This document shows positions 56,991 to 64,000 of a DNA stretch of 64,000 nucleotides, one piece after another; within the stretch, counting starts at the first letter, position 1; each line of letters begins with the position of its first letter. Location of the stretch: NCBI RefSeq assembly GCF_900188335.1, contig NZ_FZOY01000008.1:1-64000 (forward strand), read 5' to 3'. Made by a program: the position numbers and the translations under genes. The notes below the pieces were generated by a model that was not told where the DNA came from, searched no databases, and saw only the letters and a list, made by a program, of their open reading frames with translations. The DNA comes from Tropicimonas sediminicola. GTDB lineage: Bacteria; Pseudomonadota; Alphaproteobacteria; Rhodobacterales; Rhodobacteraceae.

Positions 56991-57989
56991 ATGCAGGCAC
57001 CCAACCCACCCCTTCTCGGCTTCCGTGCGCTCCAGGCGATCATGGACCTGAGAGCGGCTGCCGGACGTCAGCCGCAAGCGGCGATCCGCGGGATCGTCGC
57101 GCATTTGCCGCCGAGCGACAGCGAACGCGGTGCCGACGCGCGTGCCCTGAGCCGGGTGATCCTGCGACAGGGGTGCCGGCTGGAAACCGCGGACGACCTG
57201 CCCCTGCGCGACGCCCTGCTGCTGACCGCGACGCAGCCGGAGCGCGACCTCCGGGCGTTTGCCTGCGCGACCGCCGTGCTGCTGGCCGACCGCTTGCAGG
57301 ACGGGCTCGGCCATGACGACCTGGGCTCCTACTGGGACGCCTTTCGGACCGTCTACTTCGCGATGGAGCCGGCCGACCGGGCGGCCATCGTGCAGGGTTT
57401 CCTGGCCGGCAGTGCCATCGGCCGGGTGCGCTGCGCCGATCTCCCGCCGCCCGAGATGCGGGTGACCCTGGGGCTGGACGCCTTGCGCCGCGACCTGATC
57501 GGGCTGTCCCGCACCGAGGCCACGGCATTGGCGGAGGCGGTCGAACGGACCTTGCCGGGCAATGGGGCGGAACCGGCGCTTCGACACCTGCACGCCCTGC
57601 TCGCCGGCATCTCCGTCGAGCCGCTCACGGGCGACAGCCCGCTCTTTCCGCCGCTGCTGGCGCTCGCGAGCTACTCCGAAACGCCGCTCCTGGCTGCCGC
57701 TACGGCGCTCCTTCTCTCCGAGGCCCTGATGACCGGCGACGACGAAGGCTGGTTCGGCATCACGCTCTGGTCCGAGATGGCCCCTGTCTGGCTCGCCCTT
57801 CCCGAGACCGAAGGGCGCGCGATCCTCGGTGGACTCCGGCACCTCTACGAGACCGATCCGCACTGGGTGCCGATGCCTCAGATCCACGCCAGTCCCGAGA
57901 ACGCCGGCCGCCTGCCTCTTCTGCCGGTGCTCGACGCCTCCTACCAGCCGCGCCGCCCCGATGGTGCGGGCCGGCGACCCCGGCTCTAG
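56991..57989 (+). CDS. Hypothetical protein (332 aa)
   Basis: The protein is alpha-helical and rich in Ala/Leu/Arg, with no signal peptide or membrane helix. I do not recognise a family. The layout, with paired helices such as FACATAVLLADRLQDGLGHD and TPLLAAATALLLSEALMTGD, suggests a HEAT-like or other helical-repeat scaffold. ATG lacks a strong Shine-Dalgarno. Codon use is like its neighbours, and no counterpart gene is adjacent except the small 58032 gene 42 bp downstream on the same strand, which may be co-transcribed. Confidence 0.7.
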   Translation: MQAPNPPLLGFRALQAIMDLRAAAGRQPQAAIRGIVAHLPPSDSERGADARALSRVILRQGCRLETADDLPLRDALLLTATQPERDLRAFACATAVLLADRLQDGLGHDDLGSYWDAFRTVYFAMEPADRAAIVQGFLAGSAIGRVRCADLPPPEMRVTLGLDALRRDLIGLSRTEATALAEAVERTLPGNGAEPALRHLHALLAGISVEPLTGDSPLFPPLLALASYSETPLLAAATALLLSEALMTGDDEGWFGITLWSEMAPVWLALPETEGRAILGGLRHLYETDPHWVPMPQIHASPENAGRLPLLPVLDASYQPRRPDGAGRRPRL

Positions 57990-58031
57990 CGGGGCTTGGC
58001 AACCGCCGCCAAAGCGCCTAAGCCGCGCAAC

Positions 58032-58379
58032 ATGAGCGACACGAGCCCCGATACACCGAAGAAGAAGAAACGCCCGCAGGAGGTGTACACGCTGCTGGTC
58101 GAGGTCGGCCGGCACGACGGCGACGGCCTGCCCGAGGGCGCGAGCGGCGCGGCGCTGATGTGCTACGCCTCGGGCGTCGACGAGGCGGAAGCGGTGCGCG
58201 AGACCGTTGCGATCCTGAAACAGGCCGACCTGGCGCCGCTCGACGTCACCGGCTACGGGACGCTGGAAGAGCGGCTGGCCGACGGCCACGAGGTGCCGGA
58301 CGAGGAACGCGAGCTCATGGCCCGGGCGCTGGCCGAGAACTCGGTCATCGTGGCCCAGATGACCCCGTTCTTCGACTGA
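58032..58379 (+). CDS. Conserved-looking hypothetical protein (115 aa)
   Basis: Starts with a lysine-rich tail (SDTSPDTPKKKKRPQEVYTL) and continues VEVGRHDGDGLPEGASGAAL, GVDEAEAVRETVAILKQADL, ENSVIVAQMTPFF, giving a compact alpha/beta pattern. I have no reliable family name. The C-terminal VIVAQMTPFFD is probably conserved. Start at the ATG giving MSDTSP was preferred over the longer frame. Follows the 332-residue gene. Confidence 0.7.
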   Translation: MSDTSPDTPKKKKRPQEVYTLLVEVGRHDGDGLPEGASGAALMCYASGVDEAEAVRETVAILKQADLAPLDVTGYGTLEERLADGHEVPDEERELMARALAENSVIVAQMTPFFD

Positions 58380-58535
58380 TCCGGCGGTTTTTCGCCCAGG
58401 TTTCAGGGCCGGTAAGCGGCTTTTAACCCGAATGGCAACAGTATGGCGCCGTGACCGCATTGGTTCGGCTTGGTGCCCCATTGCTGCCCAAAGCGCGTGT
58501 CACGCTTGACGGGAACCGAAACCTCGGAGCTCAAG

Positions 58536-59099
58536 ATGCGCCCATTCAATCTCGCATATGCCCTTCTCGGCGGCGGCGTCGTGACCACGGGACTTCTCGG
58601 ACTGACCCTGTTCCTGTTCCCCGTCGCCATCACGGATCCCGCCGACATCGATCTGGCCCACTACTATCCTTCCAACGCGTCGGAGCCCGATCCCGTCATG
58701 GATGCCCCGGCCAGATCGGAGGCCAACCCTGCGAACGGACCGGCCGAACTGGCGCTTGCCAGCTCCGCCACCGGCCAAGTCCCGACGCAGGCGGCGCCGG
58801 TCGATGTGCGCGCATCCGCGTCGGACCATCGCGCGCTCCGCGCCCGCCCGTCGCTTCCGGAGGCGGACATTGCCCCGACAGTTCCCCAGCGGGTGCTCCT
58901 GCGTTCCAAAACCGTGGAACGCAAGGTTGCCGTCGCCACGCCCCCGGAACCCGCACGGCAACCCCGCATCCTCCGCGTGGCAGATGTCACCACACCGGAA
59001 ATCGCCAGCGTGTTTCCCGAGCAATCCGATGCGGACCCGCACCAGGCAACCTTCGGTACGCCGGTTGCCGAACGCAAGGTGCTCCGCATCACGCGCTGA
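58536..59099 (+). CDS. Membrane-anchored hypothetical protein (187 aa)
   Basis: One N-terminal transmembrane helix (NLAYALLGGGVVTTGLLGLT) followed by a low-complexity Ala/Pro/Arg-rich periplasmic or cytoplasmic stretch with no domain I recognise (ends FGTPVAERKVLRITR). CGGAG is 6 bp before the ATG. It stands alone between the 115-residue gene and the MFS gene. The disordered tail suggests a tether or interaction protein. Confidence 0.6.
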   Translation: MRPFNLAYALLGGGVVTTGLLGLTLFLFPVAITDPADIDLAHYYPSNASEPDPVMDAPARSEANPANGPAELALASSATGQVPTQAAPVDVRASASDHRALRARPSLPEADIAPTVPQRVLLRSKTVERKVAVATPPEPARQPRILRVADVTTPEIASVFPEQSDADPHQATFGTPVAERKVLRITR

Positions 59100-59195
59100 T
59101 AGCGGTCCGACGGGCGGCGGACGCGGGCCAGCTTGCCGGTGATCGCCGGTTGTTCTAAGCCGAAGGCTGGCGCCAGCGGCAGGGCAGGACAGCGA

Positions 59196-60569
59196 ATGGT
59201 CACCACCTCCCATCGGAAACGCATCTGGGGATGGTTCTTTTTCGATTGGGCCAGCCAGCCCTACAACACGCTGCTCCTCACCTTTATTTTCGCGCCCTAC
59301 GTCAAGGAACTGCTGGACGACGGCGCCGCCGCGCAGGCCGCGTGGGGCTATACCATCGGCCTTGGCGGCGCCCTGATCGCGTTGCTCGCGCCCTTTCTCG
59401 GCGCCATGGCCGACAAGGGCGGGCACCGGCTGGCCTGGGTCGCGGCCTTCTCGGTTCTCTATGTCCTCGGCGCCAGCGGCATCTGGCTGGCGGAACCCGG
59501 CACCACCAACCTGACGTTGGTCCTCCTCCTGTTCGGCCTCGGGCTGGTCGGGATGGAATTCGCGACGATCTTCACCAACGCGATGCTGCCGGACCTTGGA
59601 GAGCACGACGAGATCGGGCGGATCTCCGGCAGCGGATGGGCCTTCGGCTATGTCGGCGGGCTGCTTTCGCTGGTGATCATGCTGCTATTCTTCGCCGAGA
59701 GCGCCGCCGGAACGACGCTTCTGGGATGGGCGCCCGCGTTCGGGCTGGACGCCGCGGCCCGCGAGGGCACGCGCTTCGTGGGCCCGTTCACGGCGCTCTG
59801 GTACGTCGTCTTCATGGTCCCGTTCTTCCTCTGGGTGCGCGAACTGCCGGGACACGCCCGCGAACCGCTTCGCCAGGCCGCGCGCGATGCCTGGCCGGAG
59901 CTTCGCTCGACCCTCCGGCAATTGCCATCGGCGCCCTCGCTCTTCGCCTTCCTCGGCTCCTCCATGTTCTACCGCGACGCGCTCAACGGCCTCTACGTCT
60001 TTGGCGGCCTCTACGCGGCGGGCGTGCTGGGCTGGAGCGTCGTCGACACCGGCGTCTTCGGGATCCTCGCTGTCATCAGCGCCGCGGTCTTTGCCTGGAT
60101 CGGCGGCCGCGCCGACAGCCGCTTCGGGCCGAAACCGGTCATCACGATCTGCGTCCTTCTGCTGACCGCGATCTGCGTGTCGATGGTCTTCGTCTCGCGG
60201 GAGGAGCTGTTCGGTGTTCCCCTGGCACCGGACTCGCGCCTTCCGGACGTCGCCTTCTACGCCCTCGGCGCGGCCATCGGGGCGGCGGGCGGCGCGCTCC
60301 AGTCGGCCAGCCGGACCATGATGTGTCGGCAGGGCGACCCGGAACGCATGACGCAGGCCTTCGGGCTCTACGCACTGGCGGGCAAGGCGACCTCGTTCCT
60401 CGCCCCCCTCTCCATCGGCCTCGTCACCGACGTCAGCGGCTCCCAACAAATGGGAATCAGCCCGCTGATAGTCCTTTTTTTGTTGGGGCTGATCCTGCTA
60501 CACTGGGTAAAACCAGATGGGGAGAGAGCAGCATGTCCACCATCCGCACAATCCTCGCCGGCGCCCTGA
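59196..60569 (+). CDS. UMF1/Atg22-type MFS transporter
   Basis: The 457-residue protein has about 12 hydrophobic helices and the UMF1-family start RIWGWFFFDWASQPYNTLLL. Family segments FLGAMADKGGHR, DLGEHDEIGRISGSGWAFGY and FLGSSMFYRDALNG are readable. It is probably an efflux or metabolite permease of the inner membrane. Start at the ATG preceding the first helix. Its end overlaps the mepA start by 37 bp, suggesting co-translation. Confidence 0.9.
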   Translation: MVTTSHRKRIWGWFFFDWASQPYNTLLLTFIFAPYVKELLDDGAAAQAAWGYTIGLGGALIALLAPFLGAMADKGGHRLAWVAAFSVLYVLGASGIWLAEPGTTNLTLVLLLFGLGLVGMEFATIFTNAMLPDLGEHDEIGRISGSGWAFGYVGGLLSLVIMLLFFAESAAGTTLLGWAPAFGLDAAAREGTRFVGPFTALWYVVFMVPFFLWVRELPGHAREPLRQAARDAWPELRSTLRQLPSAPSLFAFLGSSMFYRDALNGLYVFGGLYAAGVLGWSVVDTGVFGILAVISAAVFAWIGGRADSRFGPKPVITICVLLLTAICVSMVFVSREELFGVPLAPDSRLPDVAFYALGAAIGAAGGALQSASRTMMCRQGDPERMTQAFGLYALAGKATSFLAPLSIGLVTDVSGSQQMGISPLIVLFLLGLILLHWVKPDGERAACPPSAQSSPAP

Positions 60570-61426
60570 TCGGGCTTCTGGCGTTGCCTGCGGCCGCAGA
60601 ACCCAAGGCCAATCAGTTGTTTGGCGCAAAGCCGACCGCTTCGCAGCAGAAGTCGCAACCGATCGGCTTCTATTCCAAGGGCTGCGCCGCCGGAAACGTC
60701 GAGCTGCCCGAGACCGGCCCGACCTGGCAGGCGATGCGGCTGTCGCGCAACCGCAACTGGGGCCAGCCGGTGATGATCGAATTCCTCCAGGACCTCTCTG
60801 CCTTTGCGACGAAGGTTGGCTGGCAGGGGCTCTATATCGGCGATATCTCGCAACCGCGCGGCGGGCCGATGACCTCCGGGCATTCCTCGCACCAGATCGG
60901 GCTCGACGCCGATATCTGGATGAAGCCGGCCACCAACCTGCGCCTCAGCCGCCGTGACCGGGAGAACATCTCTTCCATCGATGTGCGCTCCTCCGACCAG
61001 CGCAGCGTCAACGGCAACTGGACGCCCGCCCATGCCGCCATCCTGAAGCGCGCTGCAATGGACCCGCGCGTCGACCGGATTTTCGTCACGCCGCCGGTGA
61101 AGATCGAGTTCTGCAAGACGGCGAAGCGCAGCGACGCGAAATGGCTGCAGAAGATCCGGCCGATCTATGGCCACAACTACCATTTCCACGTGCGTCTGAA
61201 GTGCCCGAAAGGGGCGCGCGGCTGCGTCACCCAGAGCCCCTCGGTCAACGAGCTCTCCAAGGGCGGGACCGGGTGCGATGCCTCGCTCCAGTGGTGGGTG
61301 ACCGACTACCTGAACCCGCCGAAATCCACCAAGCCCGCAGCGCCCGCACCGAAGAAACGCGGCGCGCGTGACTTCACGATGGCCGATCTGCCCAACCAAT
61401 GCGGCGCCGTCCTCGCCTCGCGCTGA
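60533..61426 (+). CDS. mepA: Penicillin-insensitive murein endopeptidase
   Basis: The 297-residue LAS-type metallopeptidase cleaves D-Ala-mDAP cross-links in periplasmic peptidoglycan. It has a signal peptide (TILAGALIGLLALPAAAEPK), the zinc site SGHSSHQIGLDADIW (HxxxxxxxD), and the third His in YGHNYHFHVRLKCP. Cysteine pairs near CKTAKRS and CPKGARGC may be disulphides. GGGGAGAG lies 7 bp before the ATG, inside the end of the MFS gene. Its stop is inside the next gene (28-bp overlap). Confidence 0.95.
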   Translation: MSTIRTILAGALIGLLALPAAAEPKANQLFGAKPTASQQKSQPIGFYSKGCAAGNVELPETGPTWQAMRLSRNRNWGQPVMIEFLQDLSAFATKVGWQGLYIGDISQPRGGPMTSGHSSHQIGLDADIWMKPATNLRLSRRDRENISSIDVRSSDQRSVNGNWTPAHAAILKRAAMDPRVDRIFVTPPVKIEFCKTAKRSDAKWLQKIRPIYGHNYHFHVRLKCPKGARGCVTQSPSVNELSKGGTGCDASLQWWVTDYLNPPKSTKPAAPAPKKRGARDFTMADLPNQCGAVLASR

Positions 61427-62289
61427 CGCTGCTCGTCGCGCTGGCCGGTGTCGCAGGCGTCGCGGCGCGCAGCCACGCGCCCGCGACGGTGACCCGCGTG
61501 GATTGGCATGGCGATGCGGAGCTCTTCGGCGGCTGGTCCGGGATCGACGTGTCCGACGACGGGGCAACCTTCTGGGCGGTGAGCGACGCGGGCCTGATCA
61601 CCCGCGGCCGGCTGCTCCGACAGAACGGTCAGCTCGTTGGTATCGAGGCCGAGGCACCCTGGACGATCGCCGGCGAGCGGACGCCGGAGAACCTGTTTCT
61701 CGGTTCGGATTCCGAGGGGATCTCGATCGCGTCCGACGGCTCGCTCGCGATATCCTACGAGGGGATGAACCGGGTCTGGCTCTACGACGATCCCCATGCA
61801 CGGGCGACGCGGCTGGACCAGGCGGGTGCGTTTCTCGAGCTCGAGAACAACAAGGGGTTGGAGGCCGTCGCCACCGCCCCGGACGGCGCGCTTCTGGCGA
61901 TCCCCGAGAACCTGCCGGAAGGTTGGGAGGATTACCCGGTCTTCCGCCATGCCGGAGACCGCTGGGACCAGCCGTTCGCGCTGGAGCAGGAGGGGCTCTG
62001 GCGCTCGGTGGGGGCGGATTTCGGGCCGGACGGCCGGCTCTACCTCCTCGAACGGAAGTTCGTCGCCATCGGCTTCGCGAGCCGGATCCGCCGTTTCGAC
62101 CTCTCCGACCCGGCGGAGGTGAAGCCGGGCGAGACGATCTTCTCCTCGCCGGTCGGGCGGCATGACAACCTCGAAGGCATCGGCATCTGGCGTGATCCCG
62201 ACGGCCGGCTGCGGGCGGTCATGGTCTCCGACGACAATTTCCTGCCCTTCCTGCGCAGCGAGATCGTCGAAGCCATCCTGCCCGATTGA
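61399..62289 (+). CDS. Esterase-like activity of phytase family protein
   Basis: The 296-residue exported protein has a short signal peptide (ALTLLVALAGVAGVAARS) and beta-propeller-like repeats: DAELFGGWSGIDVSDDGATF, LGSDSEGISIASDGSLAIS, LENNKGLEAVATAPDGALL, SVGADFGPDGRLYLLERKF and NLEGIGIWRDPDGRLRAVMV. This fits the esterase-like phytase domain family (PF13449). Its frame overlaps mepA by 28 bp. Enzymatic activity is unverified; role in phosphate or ester metabolism is inferred. Confidence 0.85.
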   Translation: MRRRPRLALTLLVALAGVAGVAARSHAPATVTRVDWHGDAELFGGWSGIDVSDDGATFWAVSDAGLITRGRLLRQNGQLVGIEAEAPWTIAGERTPENLFLGSDSEGISIASDGSLAISYEGMNRVWLYDDPHARATRLDQAGAFLELENNKGLEAVATAPDGALLAIPENLPEGWEDYPVFRHAGDRWDQPFALEQEGLWRSVGADFGPDGRLYLLERKFVAIGFASRIRRFDLSDPAEVKPGETIFSSPVGRHDNLEGIGIWRDPDGRLRAVMVSDDNFLPFLRSEIVEAILPD

Positions 62290-62379
62290 TCTTGCCGAAC
62301 AGGCGCCGGACCGCTAAGAGGCGGTCTTTCCCCACCGGGGACAAGTCGCCGCAACCTTGTCAAAACGGGCATCCGATTC

Positions 62380-63012
62380 ATGACGCGCAAACATCTTCCC
62401 GGCATTCTTGCCATGGCCGCCATCGTGGTGGCCTCCAACATCCTCGTGCAGCACCTCCTCGGCCAGTGGCTGACCTGGGGGGCGCTCACCTATCCGTTCG
62501 CCTTCCTCGTGACCGACTTGATGAACCGGCTCTACGGCCCCTCCGCGGCGCGCCGGGTCGTCCTCGCGGGCTTCGTGGTGGGCGTGGTCTGCTCGCTGAT
62601 CGGCAGCCAGATCCACGGCGAATTCGGTCCGCTGGTGACGCTGCGGGTGGCGATCGCCTCCGGCACAGCCTTCCTCGCCGCGCAGATGATGGACGTGGCG
62701 ATCTTCGACCGCATGCGCGAAGGGCGCTGGTGGCGTGCGCCGCTGGCCTCCACGCTCGTCGGCTCCACGCTGGACACCGCCCTGTTCTTCAGCATCGCCT
62801 TTTCCGCCGCCCTGAACGGCATGGAGCCCGCCAACCCGCCGCTCTGGGCCCAGGAAACGCTGCCGCTGCTGGGCGCCGGACCGGTTGCACCGCTCTGGGC
62901 TTCGCTCGCCATCGCCGACTGGTCTGTCAAGCTTGCCCTCGCATTGATCGCCCTGATCCCGTTTCGCCTCATCGTTCAGCGCTTGTCGCCTGCCCGCGCG
63001 GAAATTCATTGA
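62380..63012 (+). CDS. Queuosine precursor transporter (VUT/YhhQ family)
   Basis: The 210-residue protein has about six hydrophobic helices and the VUT-family pattern: TWGALTYPFAFLVTDLMNRL, LAGFVVGVVCSLIGSQIHGE, GTAFLAAQMMDVAIFDRMRE, ASTLVGSTLDTALFFSIAFS, AIADWSVKLALALIALIPFR. It imports preQ0/preQ1 for tRNA queuosine. No preQ1 riboswitch is visible in the 90 bp upstream. The last gene before the short transcription unit at 63057. Confidence 0.9.
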   Translation: MTRKHLPGILAMAAIVVASNILVQHLLGQWLTWGALTYPFAFLVTDLMNRLYGPSAARRVVLAGFVVGVVCSLIGSQIHGEFGPLVTLRVAIASGTAFLAAQMMDVAIFDRMREGRWWRAPLASTLVGSTLDTALFFSIAFSAALNGMEPANPPLWAQETLPLLGAGPVAPLWASLAIADWSVKLALALIALIPFRLIVQRLSPARAEIH

Positions 63013-63071
63013 CAGGTAAGCGTTCTGTGTCACGCTGAAGGGGACAGAAACAACTGAAAGGAGGTGATCCA

Positions 63072-63128
63072 GTGTCGAGAGTAATGCTGGAGAGTGGTGT
63101 CGTGAAATTCGGAAGGACGCGCCACTGA
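63072..63128 (+). CDS. Micro-ORF with extended Shine-Dalgarno
   Basis: An 18-codon frame, GTG-started (VSRVMLESGVVKFGRTRH), directly follows the AAAGGAGGTGATCC element at 1 bp spacing from its end. The near-ideal ribosome binding site argues for real translation, but the product is very small and may only serve to gate the structure. An internal ATG (63084) could also start. No homology judged. Confidence 0.4.
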   Translation: MSRVMLESGVVKFGRTRH

Positions 63129-63197
63129 GGCAGCCTTCGAGGTAGTCTTCCGACGGGCTTATGCGCCCATGACACCTCACCTCCAAGATAGCTCGGA

Positions 63198-63230
63198 GAG
63201 CCGTTTCCCGACCGGGAGACGGCTCTTTTC
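63198..63230 (+). terminator. Rho-independent terminator of the short unit
   Basis: GAGCCGTTTCCC and GGGAGACGGCTC pair with one mismatch around a 4-nt loop (GACC), followed by TTTTC. A clear intrinsic terminator. Confidence 0.8.
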
Positions 63231-63359
63231 GTGTCCGGGCAACGCCTGCCGGACGTCGCGGACCTGGCGCGTTTGCCCCCGCGCCAACGGAGGCCCCTTT
63301 TCCGAGACTGGCGCGTCATCGGCATTCTGGCCTAAGGAAGCACTGGAAAGGACGGTGCC

Positions 63360-63782
63360 ATGCTCAGGGTCACGGACGACATCGCAATCGAGGATTGGGA
63401 GCTGACGGAGCAGTTCGTCCGGTCGTCGGGCCCCGGCGGACAGAACGTTAACAAGGTCTCGACCGCCGTCGAGCTGCGGTTCGAGGCCGCGCGCAGCCCG
63501 AACCTGCCGGATCCGGTGAAGACCCGGCTGCGCAAGCTCGCCGGCCGGCGGTGGACAGCCGATGGCGCGCTGATCCTGCGGGTGGAGGATACGCGCAGCC
63601 AGGCCCGCAACCGGGAGATCGCCCGCGAACGGCTGGCAGAGCTCATCCTGAAGGCGACGCAACGGCCGAAACGCCGCATCGCGACCCGGCCGACGCTGGC
63701 ATCGAAACGCCGGCGGGTCGACGCCAAGACCCGGCGCGGCTCGGTCAAGGCATTGCGCGGCAAGGTGTCGGACGAGGAATGA
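63360..63782 (+). CDS. arfB: Ribosome-rescue peptidyl-tRNA hydrolase ArfB (YaeJ)
   Basis: The 140-residue protein has the GGQ catalytic loop SSGPGGQNVNKVSTAVELRF near residue 23-42 and a long basic C-terminal tail (QRPKRRIATRPTLASKRRRV) that inserts into the empty mRNA channel. It releases peptides from stalled ribosomes without a stop codon. Length fits ArfB, not a full release factor. Start ATG with AAGGACGG upstream. Its stop overlaps the next gene's ATG by 4 bp. Confidence 0.95.
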   Translation: MLRVTDDIAIEDWELTEQFVRSSGPGGQNVNKVSTAVELRFEAARSPNLPDPVKTRLRKLAGRRWTADGALILRVEDTRSQARNREIARERLAELILKATQRPKRRIATRPTLASKRRRVDAKTRRGSVKALRGKVSDEE

Positions 63783-64000
63783 CGCAGATGGAGAGCCTTG
63801 CCGAGCGCCGCCTTCGGCTGATGGGGCCGAACGTGCCGACGTTTTACCGCGACCCGGTGCACATCGTGCGCGGCGAGGGCGTTTGGCTCTGGGATGCCGA
63901 CGGCCGGCGCTATCTCGACTGCTACAACAACGTGCCGCATGTCGGGCATTGCCACCCGCGCGTGGTGGAGGCGATCAGCCGTCAGGCCGGCATTCTGAAC
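63779..64000 (+). CDS. Class III aminotransferase, 5' part (runs off window)
   Basis: The first 74 codons of a PLP aminotransferase: MTQMESLAERRLRLMGPNVP, then GVWLWDADGRRYLDCYNN, NVPHVGHCHPRVVEAI. This is the class III N-terminal dimerisation/substrate region; the PLP lysine lies beyond the window. The ATG overlaps the arfB stop by 4 bp (ATGA). Substrate cannot be judged from this part. Confidence 0.85.
   Translation, partial: MTQMESLAERRLRLMGPNVPTFYRDPVHIVRGEGVWLWDADGRRYLDCYNNVPHVGHCHPRVVEAISRQAGILN

Larger units (their letters stand above)
63057..63230 (+). ncRNA. Putative small RNA/leader transcript with perfect anti-16S 14-mer
   Basis: AAAGGAGGTGATCC (63057-63070) is a perfect complement of the last 14 nt of 16S rRNA. 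Further on, TCACCTCC (63177-63184) within CACCTCACCTCC can pair with GGAGGTGA of the same transcript, so the ribosome-binding site could be sequestered. A terminator hairpin ends the unit at about 63230. An sRNA, or a regulated micro-ORF transcript, is likely. The promoter was not identified. Confidence 0.45.
63013..63359 (+). other. Gap carrying a short transcription unit
   Basis: No long gene lies in these 347 bp. The interval contains a perfect anti-16S 14-mer, an 18-codon frame and a terminator, annotated separately. The remaining 63231-63359 precede arfB, which has GGAAAGGACG before its ATG. Confidence 0.55.

Noticed and set aside
62290-62379. Possible preQ1 riboswitch before the queuosine transporter
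   Set aside because: I could not find the preQ1-I or -II conserved core. Only a small CCGCTAAGAGGCGG hairpin is present.

Overview
The window looks like chromosome of a GC-rich alphaproteobacterium, most likely a marine Rhodobacteraceae/Roseobacter-group member. This is inferred from gene content: type I SerA beside SerC, dapD and dapE, a bacterial alpha-2-macroglobulin next to pbpC, a DUF1127-like small protein, an RTX/VCBS secreted protein, DUF3604 and UMF1-type MFS proteins. I recognised no rRNA, tRNA, CRISPR array or intact insertion sequence.

Layout. (1) 0.2-8.2 kb, minus strand: one compact operon amiC-amiR-dppC-dppB-binding protein-fmdA-dppDF. It pairs an AmiC/AmiR amide sensor and ANTAR antiterminator with a complete peptide-type ABC importer and an acetamidase/formamidase, so it reads as an inducible amide uptake and hydrolysis unit. 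(2) 8.2-20.6 kb: a loosely packed accessory region with an RTX adhesin-like protein, a CadC/TolB/TPR regulator, a DUF1127 small protein behind a phased operator-like array, a DUF3604 protein, two Crp-family regulators and a four-helix membrane protein. Long non-coding gaps here carry three copies of a 60-bp repeat. (3) 20.6-25.4 kb, minus strand: a phage-satellite-like element with a small serine recombinase, tiny overlapping genes, a prim-pol/VapE replication protein and beside it a cluster of GGTGAA(T/C)AG-type iterons that looks like its origin. No tyrosine integrase, capsid or terminase gene is visible.

(4) 25.7-32.3 kb, plus strand: serC-serA, a calcineurin-like phosphatase, then a three-gene cassette: a small protein with a twin-arginine-like leader and an Ala/Lys/Arg-rich tail, a PqqD-like (RRE) domain fused to an HPr-kinase-like P-loop domain, and a PF14907-type nucleotidyltransferase. 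This resembles the kinase/nucleotidyltransferase tailoring pair of some lasso-peptide clusters but lacks a cyclase. It is the best candidate for an undescribed system here. (5) 32.4-35.2 kb: threonine catabolism kbl-methyltransferase-tdh, then marR and a thiolase. (6) 37-44.5 kb: pbpC and a 1812-residue alpha-2-macroglobulin with an intact CxEQ thioester motif. (7) 44.7-64 kb: housekeeping genes (hybrid histidine kinase, yaaA, recQ, yggT, thioesterase, dapE, rlmN, hdeD-like, a methyltransferase, LOG family, dapD, three unknown proteins, an MFS permease, mepA, an esterase-like phytase, a queuosine-precursor transporter, arfB and a truncated aminotransferase). Between the queuosine transporter and arfB is a short transcription unit. 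It carries a 14-nt perfect complement of the 16S rRNA 3' end, an 18-codon open frame, an internal CACCTCACCTCC motif and a terminator.

Most genes are packed with 1-8 bp overlaps, which was used to choose starts. Several start sites were moved inward from the longest open frame to a Met/GTG/TTG with a Shine-Dalgarno sequence.
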